The notes beneath the pieces are model-generated. The model worked only from the letters and a program-made list of their open reading frames with translations. It was not told the origin of the DNA and searched no databases. Positions 16,077 to 25,093 of a stretch of 64,000 nucleotides of DNA are shown here, in pieces (position 1 is the first letter of the stretch; each line of letters opens with the position of its first letter). Source of the stretch: Caldilineaceae bacterium (lineage in GTDB: Bacteria > Chloroflexota > Anaerolineae > Caldilineales > Caldilineaceae); the NCBI GenBank assembly GCA_020634815.1, contig JACKBA010000003.1:62001-126000 (forward strand), written 5' to 3'. Made by a program: the position numbers and the translations under genes.

Positions 16077-18854
16077 CTACTCGACCGTGACCGCAAACTC
16101 CAATGTCTGATCCGGCGCGTCTGCGCCCGGCGGGAACTCGCCGATCTGCAACGACACGGCGCCGGGCGTCAATGTGCGGAAGACGAAGCGCTGCGTGCCG
16201 GGCGCGCCGGGCATCTCCGCCGACACTGTGAAGCCGCTCTCGGGCAGCAGGCGCAGCACCGCGCCGTCGTTGGCAGTCACCAGCCACTGGTAGCCCGTCG
16301 ACGGATTGGCGTCCAGTTCCACAGCCAGCCAGTCGCCGGCAGCAACGTCGATGGCCGTGCCGACGTCGGCCGCGGTCACCGTGACCGTGTTGCCGGTCAG
16401 CGGCGCTGGGTCGACGATCGTCACGTTGTAGTCGAGCGTGCGCTCTGCTTCCTCTGCGCCGGGCGGGAACTCGCTGATCTGCACCGTGGCCTCGCCCGCA
16501 GCTTTGGCCAGGAAACGGAAGGTGTCGACGCCGCCCGCGCCGGGCATGTCTGCGCTCTCGGCGTAGACGGGGTCGCCCGCAGCCGGCAGCAGCGCATCGT
16601 TGGTGCTCACCACGCGCCAGGTATAACCGGTAGAGGGGTTGCTCGCCAGACGCACCACCAGCGTGTCGCCGGTCACCAGGGCGAACGCGCCCCCGGCATC
16701 GGCTTCGGTGACGGCCACGGCGCCGCTGGAGCCTGGCTCAGCCGCCGGCACGGTCACACTCAACGTGTAGCCTTCCTCGGCGAAAATACCATCCGGGTTG
16801 ACGAACTCAAACTGAAGCTCGGCGGTGCCGGGGCCGGCGCCCAGGAAGTAGTACTTGAAGAGTTGCTTGCCCTGCTCTTCTACCGGGAAAACCCACGCGC
16901 CGCCCAGCATCTGCGCGACCATCGGGTCACTCTGCACGAGATCCCACATGCCCTGCTCCGCGCCCTCGAGCGCCACGAGCAGGACGTTGCCGGGCAGGAT
17001 GGTGACGCTCTGGCCGTCGTCGGCGGCGCCCACGGTGATCGACGCGTCCGCGCCCGACCACTCGTTGACCGCCTCGACCGTGACGGCGAAGGTCTTGTCA
17101 GGGGGCGTTTCGGTATCCCAGGGCTGACTGTTGGCCAGCGCCAGTTCGACGACACCTGGCGCCATGACGTGGAAGGTGAAGCTCTCCACGCCGCCCGCGC
17201 CGTCGGCGTCCGAGTCAGGCGTAAAGGCGTAATCGGTCTGCAGCAGGATCGACTCGTCGTTGGCGGTTATCTGCCAGATGTAGCCGGTCGTCGGGTTGCC
17301 GGGCACTCCTACGACCACCTCGCCGCCGACCGCCACCTCCACGACCATGCCCTCATCGGCCTCCGTAATCGTGAGTTGGGAGGTAGGCGGGACAAACTCG
17401 CCGTAGCTACTCTCGTCTACCGGCGCGACGCTGGCGAAGTTGCCGTGAGCAAGCAGCTTCCACGCGCCGCCGATTTCCTGGAAGATTGTGAGGCGCGGGG
17501 CCGGGTCGCCGAAGTCAGCTTCACCGCCGTCCAGCGTCGTGTCGGTGCGCGCCGTATAAGCAACGACCAGTACGCCGCCATCGCGCGTCACGTGCAGGTC
17601 GCTCAGTTCGTAGCTTTCAAAGGCCGGCAGATTGTCGAGATAGGTTGTAGCATCGAAGCGCTCACCCGTTGCGCGCACGATCTGGAAGGCCGGCGCCAGC
17701 AGCGCCGCTACCTGCTCGGCGTCGCCTGCCTGCAAGGCATCAAAGTAGGCCGTCACCAGTTCCTCGCCAAGCGCCGCGTCACCTGCAAGGGCGCTTTCTC
17801 CCGGCGCGCCCGCCGTCACGCTGAGGGCAAGCTCGAAGTCCTGCGCCTCCTCGCCAAAGTTGATGACCTTGAAGGTGTACGCCTGGCTGACCGGCATGAC
17901 CTGGTCGAAGTTGCTGGCGCCGGCGTGGTCGGTCAGCAGGGGGTTGCCGTCGGCGCCGACGACGGTCAGCACCAGACTGGCATCGTCGGGGGTGACCAGC
18001 GCCTGCACCGACGCGCCCACATCGATGTCGACCACGTAGCTCGCCATGCCCTGCGGGTCCAGCGTGCCGGTGGCCTGGGTCAGCCCGCCCGCGTCGGGCG
18101 TCAGCGGTTGGGGCGCCGGTTCGTCGCCGGCCGCCGTAGCCTCGATGGTCACGCTGTAGGTCTCCGCCGGGGTGGCGCCGCCCGCCCGCGTGTTGGTGAA
18201 ATCGAGCGTGGCCGTGCCGGGCGCGATGGCCTGGAAGGTGAAGAGTTGCTCGCTGCGTGCGCCGGGCATGGTGCCAAGCAGGACCGTGGCCGAGTCGCCC
18301 ACCGCCTCCAGGTTTGACTCGTCAAGGGTATCCAGCGTCCACGCGTAGCCATCGCCGCCATTAGTGTCGAGCGCCACCTGGAAGGGATCGCCCACGGTCA
18401 CGGGGATCGTCTGGCCGGCGGCGTCGGCCGTCAGGATTTTCTTGGTGGGCAGCGGCGCCGCACTCACTACGACGCGCAACACAAAGCCCGCCGCCGCGTC
18501 GCCCGTGTTCTCGACGACGATGGTGTACGCGCCATCCTCCGGCGCCCAGGCCAGGTAGGTGAAGGCTTCGGGCGCGCCTTCCATGACCAGGTCGCCGTAG
18601 GGGGCGCGGAAGGCGGTTACCTGGAGCGCGTCGCTCTCGCCCTGGAGATCCATGGCCACGCGGTCGCCCGCGACTAGATCCAGGGCGAACTCGGCCTGCG
18701 CGCCCGACGCGAGCGCGTCCATCTGCGCCACGCCGAAGCCGGCCTCGTCCAGTTCGATCGGCGCGGGCGCATCCTGGGCATAGACGACCGTCGCCGGCGA
18801 CCATGCGAGCGAGAACACCAAGAGTGCGTAGAGCAAAAGAAGTGGGAACCGCAT
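16077..18854 (-). CDS. Exported protein with five chagasin-like (I42) inhibitor domains
   Basis: The protein has 925 residues with a signal peptide (to about 26). In order: a PPC-like beta domain (30-130), chagasin-like domain 1 (136-238), a second PPC-like domain (258-348), an NTF2/SnoaL-like domain (356-475), then chagasin-like domains 2-5 (about 493-594, 604-703, 712-814, 823-925). The I42 loop motif NPTTGYxW appears as NPTTGYIW, NPSTGYTW and NPSTGYQW in domains 2, 4 and 5; it is eroded in domain 1 (NGGDGYAW) and domain 3 (EGAEQGMW). The second I42 block, MPGAxGxxxFxFxxxxPG, recurs in each good copy. Chagasins inhibit papain-type cysteine peptidases through these loops. RBS AGGAG sits 6 nt before ATG. 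Neighbours encode exported peptidases, which suggests protection or regulation of extracellular proteolysis. Confidence 0.85.
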   Translation of the reverse strand: MRFPLLLLYALLVFSLAWSPATVVYAQDAPAPIELDEAGFGVAQMDALASGAQAEFALDLVAGDRVAMDLQGESDALQVTAFRAPYGDLVMEGAPEAFTYLAWAPEDGAYTIVVENTGDAAAGFVLRVVVSAAPLPTKKILTADAAGQTIPVTVGDPFQVALDTNGGDGYAWTLDTLDESNLEAVGDSATVLLGTMPGARSEQLFTFQAIAPGTATLDFTNTRAGGATPAETYSVTIEATAAGDEPAPQPLTPDAGGLTQATGTLDPQGMASYVVDIDVGASVQALVTPDDASLVLTVVGADGNPLLTDHAGASNFDQVMPVSQAYTFKVINFGEEAQDFELALSVTAGAPGESALAGDAALGEELVTAYFDALQAGDAEQVAALLAPAFQIVRATGERFDATTYLDNLPAFESYELSDLHVTRDGGVLVVAYTARTDTTLDGGEADFGDPAPRLTIFQEIGGAWKLLAHGNFASVAPVDESSYGEFVPPTSQLTITEADEGMVVEVAVGGEVVVGVPGNPTTGYIWQITANDESILLQTDYAFTPDSDADGAGGVESFTFHVMAPGVVELALANSQPWDTETPPDKTFAVTVEAVNEWSGADASITVGAADDGQSVTILPGNVLLVALEGAEQGMWDLVQSDPMVAQMLGGAWVFPVEEQGKQLFKYYFLGAGPGTAELQFEFVNPDGIFAEEGYTLSVTVPAAEPGSSGAVAVTEADAGGAFALVTGDTLVVRLASNPSTGYTWRVVSTNDALLPAAGDPVYAESADMPGAGGVDTFRFLAKAAGEATVQISEFPPGAEEAERTLDYNVTIVDPAPLTGNTVTVTAADVGTAIDVAAGDWLAVELDANPSTGYQWLVTANDGAVLRLLPESGFTVSAEMPGAPGTQRFVFRTLTPGAVSLQIGEFPPGADAPDQTLEFAVTVE

Positions 18855-18902
18855 AGCTATCTCCTGTTGAATCAGACTGCCTGCAAGACCTGGATGTTAG
18901 CG

Positions 18903-21293
18903 TTAGCGCCGTAGAAGGTCGATCGGCCCAAGCTCTGTGAGCGCGTCAAGTTGTGTTTCATCAAGCACCAGACTGACGGCATCGTGGGTCGTATCGTTCC
19001 CAATACGGACGTGCACTTCCATGCCATTGCGATCGGTGATGCCGTAGTCGTCCAGCAGCGCGCCCAGATCGAGCGCAAAGGCGCCATCGCCATCGGTACT
19101 TGTCTGCACCATGCCGCGGTAGACACCCTCGTCATAGAAGACGACCAGCAGCGGGGCATTCGCAAGTGGCGCGGCCAGGGCGTCCGGGCTGGCTTTCTCG
19201 TTCACGACGCCGTTCAGCACGAGTTCCACCGCCGTCACGCTGGTGAAGACCGGCGACGCGGCGACGGCGGCGGCATATGCGCGGTCGAGCACCGGTTTCG
19301 CCGAATGGTCGAAGACGCCGAAGTAGTCGAGTTTGCCGCCGCCCGGCAATGCTGCCGCCTCGGCATTCGGGTTGGGGTTGAAGCCCCACCATGCTGACAC
19401 GTACGTCTCGAACACGGAGGCGTGGGGATAGCCGTAGTAGCCGCCGGTCAGCGACGGCGTCAGCATGAAGGTGTAGTCGATATTGGCGGGGATGCCGGCA
19501 CGTTGCTTCTCGGCAGGCGTGAGCGCCCTCCCCGCAGTGCGAATGTAGTTGTAGGGCTGATTCTGCGCGTCGACGCCTTTGAAGTGGGTCGGCAGCACCT
19601 GCATACCCGTCACGGCGATGAGACCATCGCCCCAATCCTTGTCGCTCCAGTCGGGCGTGCCCGGCGTGTACCAGGCCGAGACCAGCACGTCGTAGTGCAG
19701 CGCCGGCATGGCAAATGCCTGCCACGTGGCGTAGAGCCTGTGAATCAGCGCGCCGGGCGCATTGAGCGCAAAGCCGAAGTTCGCCTGGAACGCCTCCACC
19801 TTGCGTTCGTTGACCAGAAAACCGGGATAGGTGTGCATGGTGCCGGAATATCCGGACTCGCCGCAGGTCAGGTCGTTGCAGGCATCGATGGACTTCGCCG
19901 ATAGATGGACATCGCGCCCGCGCGGCAGGTTGTAGGTCGCCCCTTCCGCGCTGGTGGCAATGCCGGATAGCGGCGAACTGATTGTGACGACACCGGCCAC
20001 GGCAGCGGACTGCCGGCTACCGCGTGCCGCCGCGCTGTCATACCCGACAGGAAGATAGGATTGCCCGTCCGCGCTCGGCATTTCGGCCAGCCCGGCGAGA
20101 TAGCTCGTAATGACGATGCCGCCCATGGAGTGGCCGACGACGAGCGGCTTGCGCCCGGTAAGCTGCGTGACCTGCCCGATCGCCTGGGCAAGCGCATAGC
20201 TGACATCCTCGAAGCGTGAATTGCCCCGCCAGCGAAACTCGAACGGTACGCCGCCCAGGTTCTTGACGTAGTCGAAGGCGCAGTTCCACGTTCCGACACC
20301 GCCGCCCAGGCTCCCGAACATCGAATAGCCATGCACAAAGAGCACCGGCTGCTTGCCGAGACACTGGTCCTTGCAGGCGCCGCGCAGTTCCATCATGCCG
20401 CGATCGGGCAGCGCGGGATAGTAGGTCATCCACACGTTGCCGCGCAGGCGCGTGTTCGCCACGTTCTGCTCGATGAGTGGATAGAGGTGCCAGTCATACG
20501 CCGCACTGTGGACAAGCCCGCCGCGCCACTTGAGCGGGTCGGGATTGAAGACGGTAATGAAGGGAAGTGCGGCGCACGAAGCCGCGGCCGCCATAGGCTC
20601 ATCCTGCGCATCGACGGCATAGAGCGGGCCGGCAAAGGTCGGCATGGCGTCCGGACGCAAGCCTTCGAACACCGGATTCAGTTGGACGCGACCGTCAGCG
20701 CGCTTGACGACGCTCACGCCAATCTGGGCAGCGGCCACCCCCTCCGCCACGGCATTGGCAGGTATTTCCACCAGGTAGTCGCCATCCAGGTTGCCGAACG
20801 TGCCGCCCTTGCTGTCAACCGTCTCGGAGATAATCCAGGTGCGCGGCGCCACTTCGATGGTGACGGCACGATCCACGCGCGAGCCGTCGCTGACGAACGC
20901 GCTGAGCATATAGCGATGGATGCCGGCATCCGCCGCGCCGGGCAGCCAGGTGACCGTGCCGTCCGCCACGATCCGCGGCGTCGATGTACCGAAGGGAGCC
21001 TGTTCCACGAGGGAAAAGCCGGTGACCGAGTACGCCTCGTGGTAGATCACCGCCTGGACGGTGCTGGTATAGCTCTCCTGGACGACTGCCAGATCGGCGG
21101 GCGCGCTGATCTCGACAAACTGGCTGCCCTTGTAACCGGACGCTGCCAACGGCAGGTAGGTGGTATAGGGTGCGGGTGGATCGTCCGGCGCCACCTGGCA
21201 GCCGGCTGCCGCCTGGGCGCCGGTCGTCGCGACAAGCGCCAGCAAAAGTGCAAGAAGTATCCCCACCCCCCAGACCTCGGTGCGAACCTTCAT
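18903..21293 (-). CDS. Exported alpha/beta-hydrolase, lipase/esterase-like
   Basis: A 796-residue protein with a signal peptide (to about 30) followed by APYTTYLPLAASGYKG, which resembles the YLP tails of neighbouring exported proteins. Residues about 60-230 form a beta-rich region of unknown type. The hydrolase core starts near 315: an oxyanion-type motif (LFVHGYS, 318-324) and the nucleophile elbow VVGHSMGG (Ser389) are clear and resemble PGAP1/LCAT-like lipases. A C-terminal beta region (about 690-796) follows. The catalytic Asp and His were not assigned with certainty. RBS GGAGG lies about 6 nt before ATG 21293. Acyl-ester hydrolysis outside the cell is expected; the substrate is unknown. 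Confidence 0.82.
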   Translation of the reverse strand: MKVRTEVWGVGILLALLLALVATTGAQAAAGCQVAPDDPPAPYTTYLPLAASGYKGSQFVEISAPADLAVVQESYTSTVQAVIYHEAYSVTGFSLVEQAPFGTSTPRIVADGTVTWLPGAADAGIHRYMLSAFVSDGSRVDRAVTIEVAPRTWIISETVDSKGGTFGNLDGDYLVEIPANAVAEGVAAAQIGVSVVKRADGRVQLNPVFEGLRPDAMPTFAGPLYAVDAQDEPMAAAASCAALPFITVFNPDPLKWRGGLVHSAAYDWHLYPLIEQNVANTRLRGNVWMTYYPALPDRGMMELRGACKDQCLGKQPVLFVHGYSMFGSLGGGVGTWNCAFDYVKNLGGVPFEFRWRGNSRFEDVSYALAQAIGQVTQLTGRKPLVVGHSMGGIVITSYLAGLAEMPSADGQSYLPVGYDSAAARGSRQSAAVAGVVTISSPLSGIATSAEGATYNLPRGRDVHLSAKSIDACNDLTCGESGYSGTMHTYPGFLVNERKVEAFQANFGFALNAPGALIHRLYATWQAFAMPALHYDVLVSAWYTPGTPDWSDKDWGDGLIAVTGMQVLPTHFKGVDAQNQPYNYIRTAGRALTPAEKQRAGIPANIDYTFMLTPSLTGGYYGYPHASVFETYVSAWWGFNPNPNAEAAALPGGGKLDYFGVFDHSAKPVLDRAYAAAVAASPVFTSVTAVELVLNGVVNEKASPDALAAPLANAPLLVVFYDEGVYRGMVQTSTDGDGAFALDLGALLDDYGITDRNGMEVHVRIGNDTTHDAVSLVLDETQLDALTELGPIDLLRR

Positions 21294-21323
21294 GATTACC
21301 TCCTAACTACCATTGTAGCGGCG

Positions 21324-23621
21324 TTACTGCGTTGCATACATGGGCACGAACTCAACCGGCACCGTGGCATTGGCCTGATCGAGCAGCGCCTGCAAGTCCG
21401 CCGGCACGTACGAGTACTGGTCGAGGAAGGCCTTGGCCGCGTCGGCATCGCCTTCGCCTTCGATGGTGAGGATGGTCACCATGAGATCCTCCACGGCCTG
21501 CGGCATCTTCTCCATGTCCACGTGGAACTTGCCCACACTGGCGTCAAAGACCAGGGCCTCTTTCTCCACGAAATAGTTCCACGCCGCCGAGCGGATCAGG
21601 CCGTAGGCCGAGGCCGGGCCGAAGCGAATCGAGCGCAGCGCCTCGGAGAGGAAGCCGGCGTAATGAGCCTCCATCGTCTCGGGATCCACGCCCTGCTCGC
21701 GCAGGTAGATCGTGTTGTAGAGGCTGGTGATGTCGGCCTTGCCTTCCTCGATGGGTTGGTAGTGCTCGCCAAGCGCCTGCTGGATCGTCACCTGCTGGCC
21801 ATCCTTCATCACCGTGCGCGGGCCCAGCGTGTGGCCAACCTCGTGACCCAGCACCCAGTTGAAGTAGCCGTCCGGCGTCGCCCATGCATTGACCTCGTCA
21901 TCCATGATCGCGGCCAGCAGCGGGATAAGGACGACCGAGCGGCGCTCGTCGGCGAAGTTGCGCATCATCACCTTCTTGGCGCCCTTGGCCTCCCACACGC
22001 GCGGGTCGTTAGGCAGGCTGAAGGCGACCGGCTCCATTACCGCGCGCCCCTGGCCGGTGCGCAGGATGTCGTCGACCAGTTCGATGGGTGTCATTGTGCC
22101 GGTCTGGTCCGGGCGATAGGCCGCCGGCACGGGCAGGTTGGCCTGCTCGAAGGGCACGGCCGCCTTGAACGCATCCAGCCGCGCGCTCGCCGCCCGATCC
22201 ACGATCAGCACGTTGGCCTTGTAGAAGGTCTTCTGACCGGCAAGCTGGTCGTCGTAGGTCTCGTGCGGGCCGATGCTGATGTCGAGGTTGCTGTCCAGGT
22301 CGAGCCAGGCCATGTCGGCGTCGAAGTAGTCGTCGGTACGCATCGCCTGGGCCTGTTTCTTCAGGTAGTCGGTGAGCGACTCGTTCTGGCTCAGCCCCGC
22401 CGCCTCTTCGAGCAGTGCAGCCGCCGGCTCGACGTAGGCAGCGTAAACCTCGTAGTAGGGGATCGCCACCAGCATGTCGCCGTCACGGCGCACGACCGTG
22501 TACGGCGAGAGCAGCGCGTCCTTCGCGTCCGGGTGAGCGGCGATGTAGGCATCCAGTTCCGCCTTGGTCAGGTCGGCCGGATAGACATAGCTGCCCAGCG
22601 GGCGCGGGTCGCTGCCCAGAAAAACGGCGAAGTCGTCGAAGCGATCCCAGCGGCCATAGTTGGCGTCCATCATCAGGTGCAACGCGGCTTGGTCTGGATT
22701 GCTTGCGTCCAGGCTACGGAAGATGCGCTCGCCCTCCGGATCGACCTGCTGCCAGTAGGCGGCATCCATATACCAGGCCGCCTGCATGAACTTGTCGAGC
22801 ACTTGAAGCTCCCACGGCTCCAGCTTGCTGGTGTCTACCGTAGGCGCCACCGTGACCGATTTCAACCGCGCGTGCCGCGCGGCCAGGTCGGGCGCAACGA
22901 CGAGCGATTGCGACGCCGCGCCTGTGGGTGGTTCGATGGCGTACCAGAACTCGGCAATGAAGCCCTGGGCATCGGCATGCAGCACCTGTTCGCCGTTCAC
23001 GGGTACGCCGCCGGCGCAGCCCCAGGTATAGACGGTGGCGCGCCCGGCTGCGGCTGCGGGCACGACCTCGGCGTCAGGGTTCTCCTTGCAGAATGCGACC
23101 ATACCCTCGTTGGGTGTCTCGCTCAGGTCGGCCTTTGTTTCGCAGGGGATGTTGGCGCCGACGAAACACGCCTTGACCTGGCCGTCGGCACAGCGCCAGA
23201 AGGTTCCATTCTTGAGGATATCGTCCGGCGCGTCGGCCGGCGCGTTGATCGCTGCGCGCAGCCCCTGCACAGCCGCGGCCGGCGGCTCTTCGCCTGTGTA
23301 GCGCGCATCGGGCGTGTCGATCGTGCCGACGGCCGCGCAATAGGCGAAGGGGTCGTCGAACGTGGCGGCGTCCTGCCCCGGCGCGCACTCGCCGCGCATG
23401 AGCGCCCATTCCTCGCACTCGCTGCCGCCGGCGAAGACACAGTAGCCCACTTCGCCGCCCTCGCCCTGGCGAATGTCAACCGTGCCGCCTTGCGCCACGC
23501 AATTCTCGGAGGCGGGGTTGGCAATACCCTCGCCGGGCGCGGGCGCCGTCACCGGGACACACGCCGACAGGAGCGCCAGCGTCATCACTAAACTCAGCAG
23601 TAGGATAGAAAGTCGCTTCAT
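21324..23621 (-). CDS. M49 (dipeptidyl-peptidase III)-like metallopeptidase lipoprotein with DUF333
   Basis: A 765-residue lipoprotein (lipobox LLSAC, Cys21). Residues about 38-79 match DUF333 (ENCVAQGG, YCVFAGGSECEEWALMRGEC). A second Cys-rich stretch (90-205) follows. From about 260 onward the protein resembles M49 peptidases, with a zinc motif LGHEVGHTLG (His593, Glu594, His597) and IEEGKAD (624-630), the counterpart of the M49 EECRAE motif. The zinc motif is HExGH, one residue shorter than the usual M49 HExxGH. I prefer ATG 23621, which has GAGGTG about 6 nt upstream and starts directly at the signal peptide. An upstream in-frame ATG at 23639 overlaps the stop of the decarboxylase gene (TGATG), so translation is probably coupled. 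Confidence 0.82.
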   Translation of the reverse strand: MKRLSILLLSLVMTLALLSACVPVTAPAPGEGIANPASENCVAQGGTVDIRQGEGGEVGYCVFAGGSECEEWALMRGECAPGQDAATFDDPFAYCAAVGTIDTPDARYTGEEPPAAAVQGLRAAINAPADAPDDILKNGTFWRCADGQVKACFVGANIPCETKADLSETPNEGMVAFCKENPDAEVVPAAAAGRATVYTWGCAGGVPVNGEQVLHADAQGFIAEFWYAIEPPTGAASQSLVVAPDLAARHARLKSVTVAPTVDTSKLEPWELQVLDKFMQAAWYMDAAYWQQVDPEGERIFRSLDASNPDQAALHLMMDANYGRWDRFDDFAVFLGSDPRPLGSYVYPADLTKAELDAYIAAHPDAKDALLSPYTVVRRDGDMLVAIPYYEVYAAYVEPAAALLEEAAGLSQNESLTDYLKKQAQAMRTDDYFDADMAWLDLDSNLDISIGPHETYDDQLAGQKTFYKANVLIVDRAASARLDAFKAAVPFEQANLPVPAAYRPDQTGTMTPIELVDDILRTGQGRAVMEPVAFSLPNDPRVWEAKGAKKVMMRNFADERRSVVLIPLLAAIMDDEVNAWATPDGYFNWVLGHEVGHTLGPRTVMKDGQQVTIQQALGEHYQPIEEGKADITSLYNTIYLREQGVDPETMEAHYAGFLSEALRSIRFGPASAYGLIRSAAWNYFVEKEALVFDASVGKFHVDMEKMPQAVEDLMVTILTIEGEGDADAAKAFLDQYSYVPADLQALLDQANATVPVEFVPMYATQ

Positions 23622-23638
23622 CGTTGCACCTCGCTTCA

Positions 23639-25021
23639 TCAGCCTTTGACGTTAGCAATTCTGGCGTTGATCGGGATGTTGCTGGATTCCAGCCCTGGCT
23701 CCTGGCCGTGCAGGTCGAATTCCAGGTCTACGCCCGGCCGGAAAATCAGGCAGTGCGTCGAGCCGCCGAAGTGGAACATGCCGGTCTCGTCGCCCTTGTT
23801 GACATGCTGCCCCACGTACACGCGGATGTCGTTGGTCGAGACCTCGGCCATGCCCACGGAGAGGAAGCCCATCAGCCCGATACGCGGGTCGTCGGCCTCG
23901 ATGAGGATCAGGCCACGCGCGGCCACGCCGGTGATGTAGCCCTGCGATTCATTGGGCGCGGCCGGGTCGAAGCCTTCGCCGGGCGTCTCCGAGTAGTAGG
24001 AACCGTCGATCACCTCGGCCTTGACGATGGTGCCGCTCACCGGGCTGTGCCAGCGGTGATAGCTGAGCGCGCTGAGGAAGGCCTGGTAGATCGTACCGCC
24101 CACGAACTGCTCGGCCACCGGGTCGCCGGCCAACATATGGCGCAGCGAGTAGGGCTGCCCCTTGATCCAGAATTGATCGGAAAACTTGACATCTGACGCC
24201 AGCTTGTAGGGCGCCGACTCGCAGGCGTTGACGATGACGCCGTTGTCTTCCGGTGCGGCGATGGGACGCTGCCCGTCGCGGAACTGGCGCGTGAAGAAGT
24301 CGTCCCACGTGGTGAAGCCGTAGTGGGGCTGACCCGGCTCGCACTGGAAGGTGTCGGCAAAACCCGGCATGGCCGCCATCGCATCACGGCCAAACCAGCC
24401 GCTTGCCGGGTCGTCGCTCAGTACGTAGGCCGAGGCCGGCGAGGTGAGAAAGACCGCCCACGCGGCGAGGATCTTCTTGAGCTGGGCGTTGACCTTGTCG
24501 TTGAGAAAGGCCGCAAAGCCGCCTTCCGTCCCCATGGGCCAGTCGAGGATGGCGTTGATGGGGAAGCCGACCAGCCCCGTCTTGTTGAATTCCGGCGCCG
24601 TGGTCAGGATCGCGCTGATCAACGCCAGCATCTCCTTGTAATCGCGCACCTGCGGATCGCCCGTCGGCGTAGTGAGAAATTGCGCGGACCGCGGCAACTC
24701 CTCGAACATCTGGTGGAAGTACATGAAGAGTTCGGCGTCGCTCTCGATGAGATCCTGGAACTCCTGGACGACCGGCTGCAACGGCTGCGGATTCTCGCGC
24801 ACCGCCTGGAGTTGCTTCGCCAGCCAGCGATCCAGGAAGGCCTGGTCGGAGGGCAGCCACTTGCCCACGCGGTAGGGCGGCACGCGCCCCGGCTTGACCG
24901 CGCCCGGCCGGATCGCAGCGGCGCTCGCCACGCCCGGCGCCATGGCGGGATGCAGTGCCACGGCACCGGCGGCAGCGCCGGCCAGTTTGACGAAATTGCG
25001 TCGTGAAGTCTTCGGTTGCAT
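23639..25021 (-). CDS. Tat-exported phosphatidylserine decarboxylase-like protein (PsiD/PSDC type)
   Basis: The protein has 460 residues. The N-terminus (SRRNFVKLAGAAAGAVAL) is a twin-arginine signal. Residues about 75-215 match the PSDC domain of fungal-type decarboxylases such as PsiD (EFQDLIESDAELFMYFHQMFEELP region; INAILDWPMGTEGGFAAFL). The PSD catalytic part follows (GTIYQAFLSALSYHRWHSPVSG) and ends with the self-cleavage motif HFGGSTHC (Ser421), where the pyruvoyl group would form. In PsiD this architecture decarboxylates tryptophan; other relatives act on phosphatidylserine. The substrate here is unknown, and export by Tat is unusual for a phospholipid enzyme. An RBS (AAAGGA) lies upstream of ATG 25021. 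Its stop codon overlaps a possible start of the M49-like gene. Confidence 0.85.
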   Translation of the reverse strand: MQPKTSRRNFVKLAGAAAGAVALHPAMAPGVASAAAIRPGAVKPGRVPPYRVGKWLPSDQAFLDRWLAKQLQAVRENPQPLQPVVQEFQDLIESDAELFMYFHQMFEELPRSAQFLTTPTGDPQVRDYKEMLALISAILTTAPEFNKTGLVGFPINAILDWPMGTEGGFAAFLNDKVNAQLKKILAAWAVFLTSPASAYVLSDDPASGWFGRDAMAAMPGFADTFQCEPGQPHYGFTTWDDFFTRQFRDGQRPIAAPEDNGVIVNACESAPYKLASDVKFSDQFWIKGQPYSLRHMLAGDPVAEQFVGGTIYQAFLSALSYHRWHSPVSGTIVKAEVIDGSYYSETPGEGFDPAAPNESQGYITGVAARGLILIEADDPRIGLMGFLSVGMAEVSTNDIRVYVGQHVNKGDETGMFHFGGSTHCLIFRPGVDLEFDLHGQEPGLESSNIPINARIANVKG

Positions 25022-25044
25022 GGAGAGTCAATCCTTTCAATTGA

Positions 25045-25075
25045 GCGGCCCAGGGAAAGGCCGTCCCTGGGCCGC
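25045..25075 (-). terminator. Stem-loop after the beta-helix gene
   Basis: GCGGCCCAGGGA (25045-25056) pairs perfectly with 25064-25075 around a 7-nt loop. It lies between the stop of the beta-helix gene and the decarboxylase start on the same strand. No clear T-run follows, so it may be a partial terminator. Confidence 0.5.
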
Positions 25076-25093
25076 CAGAAGATACCGCCGTCG

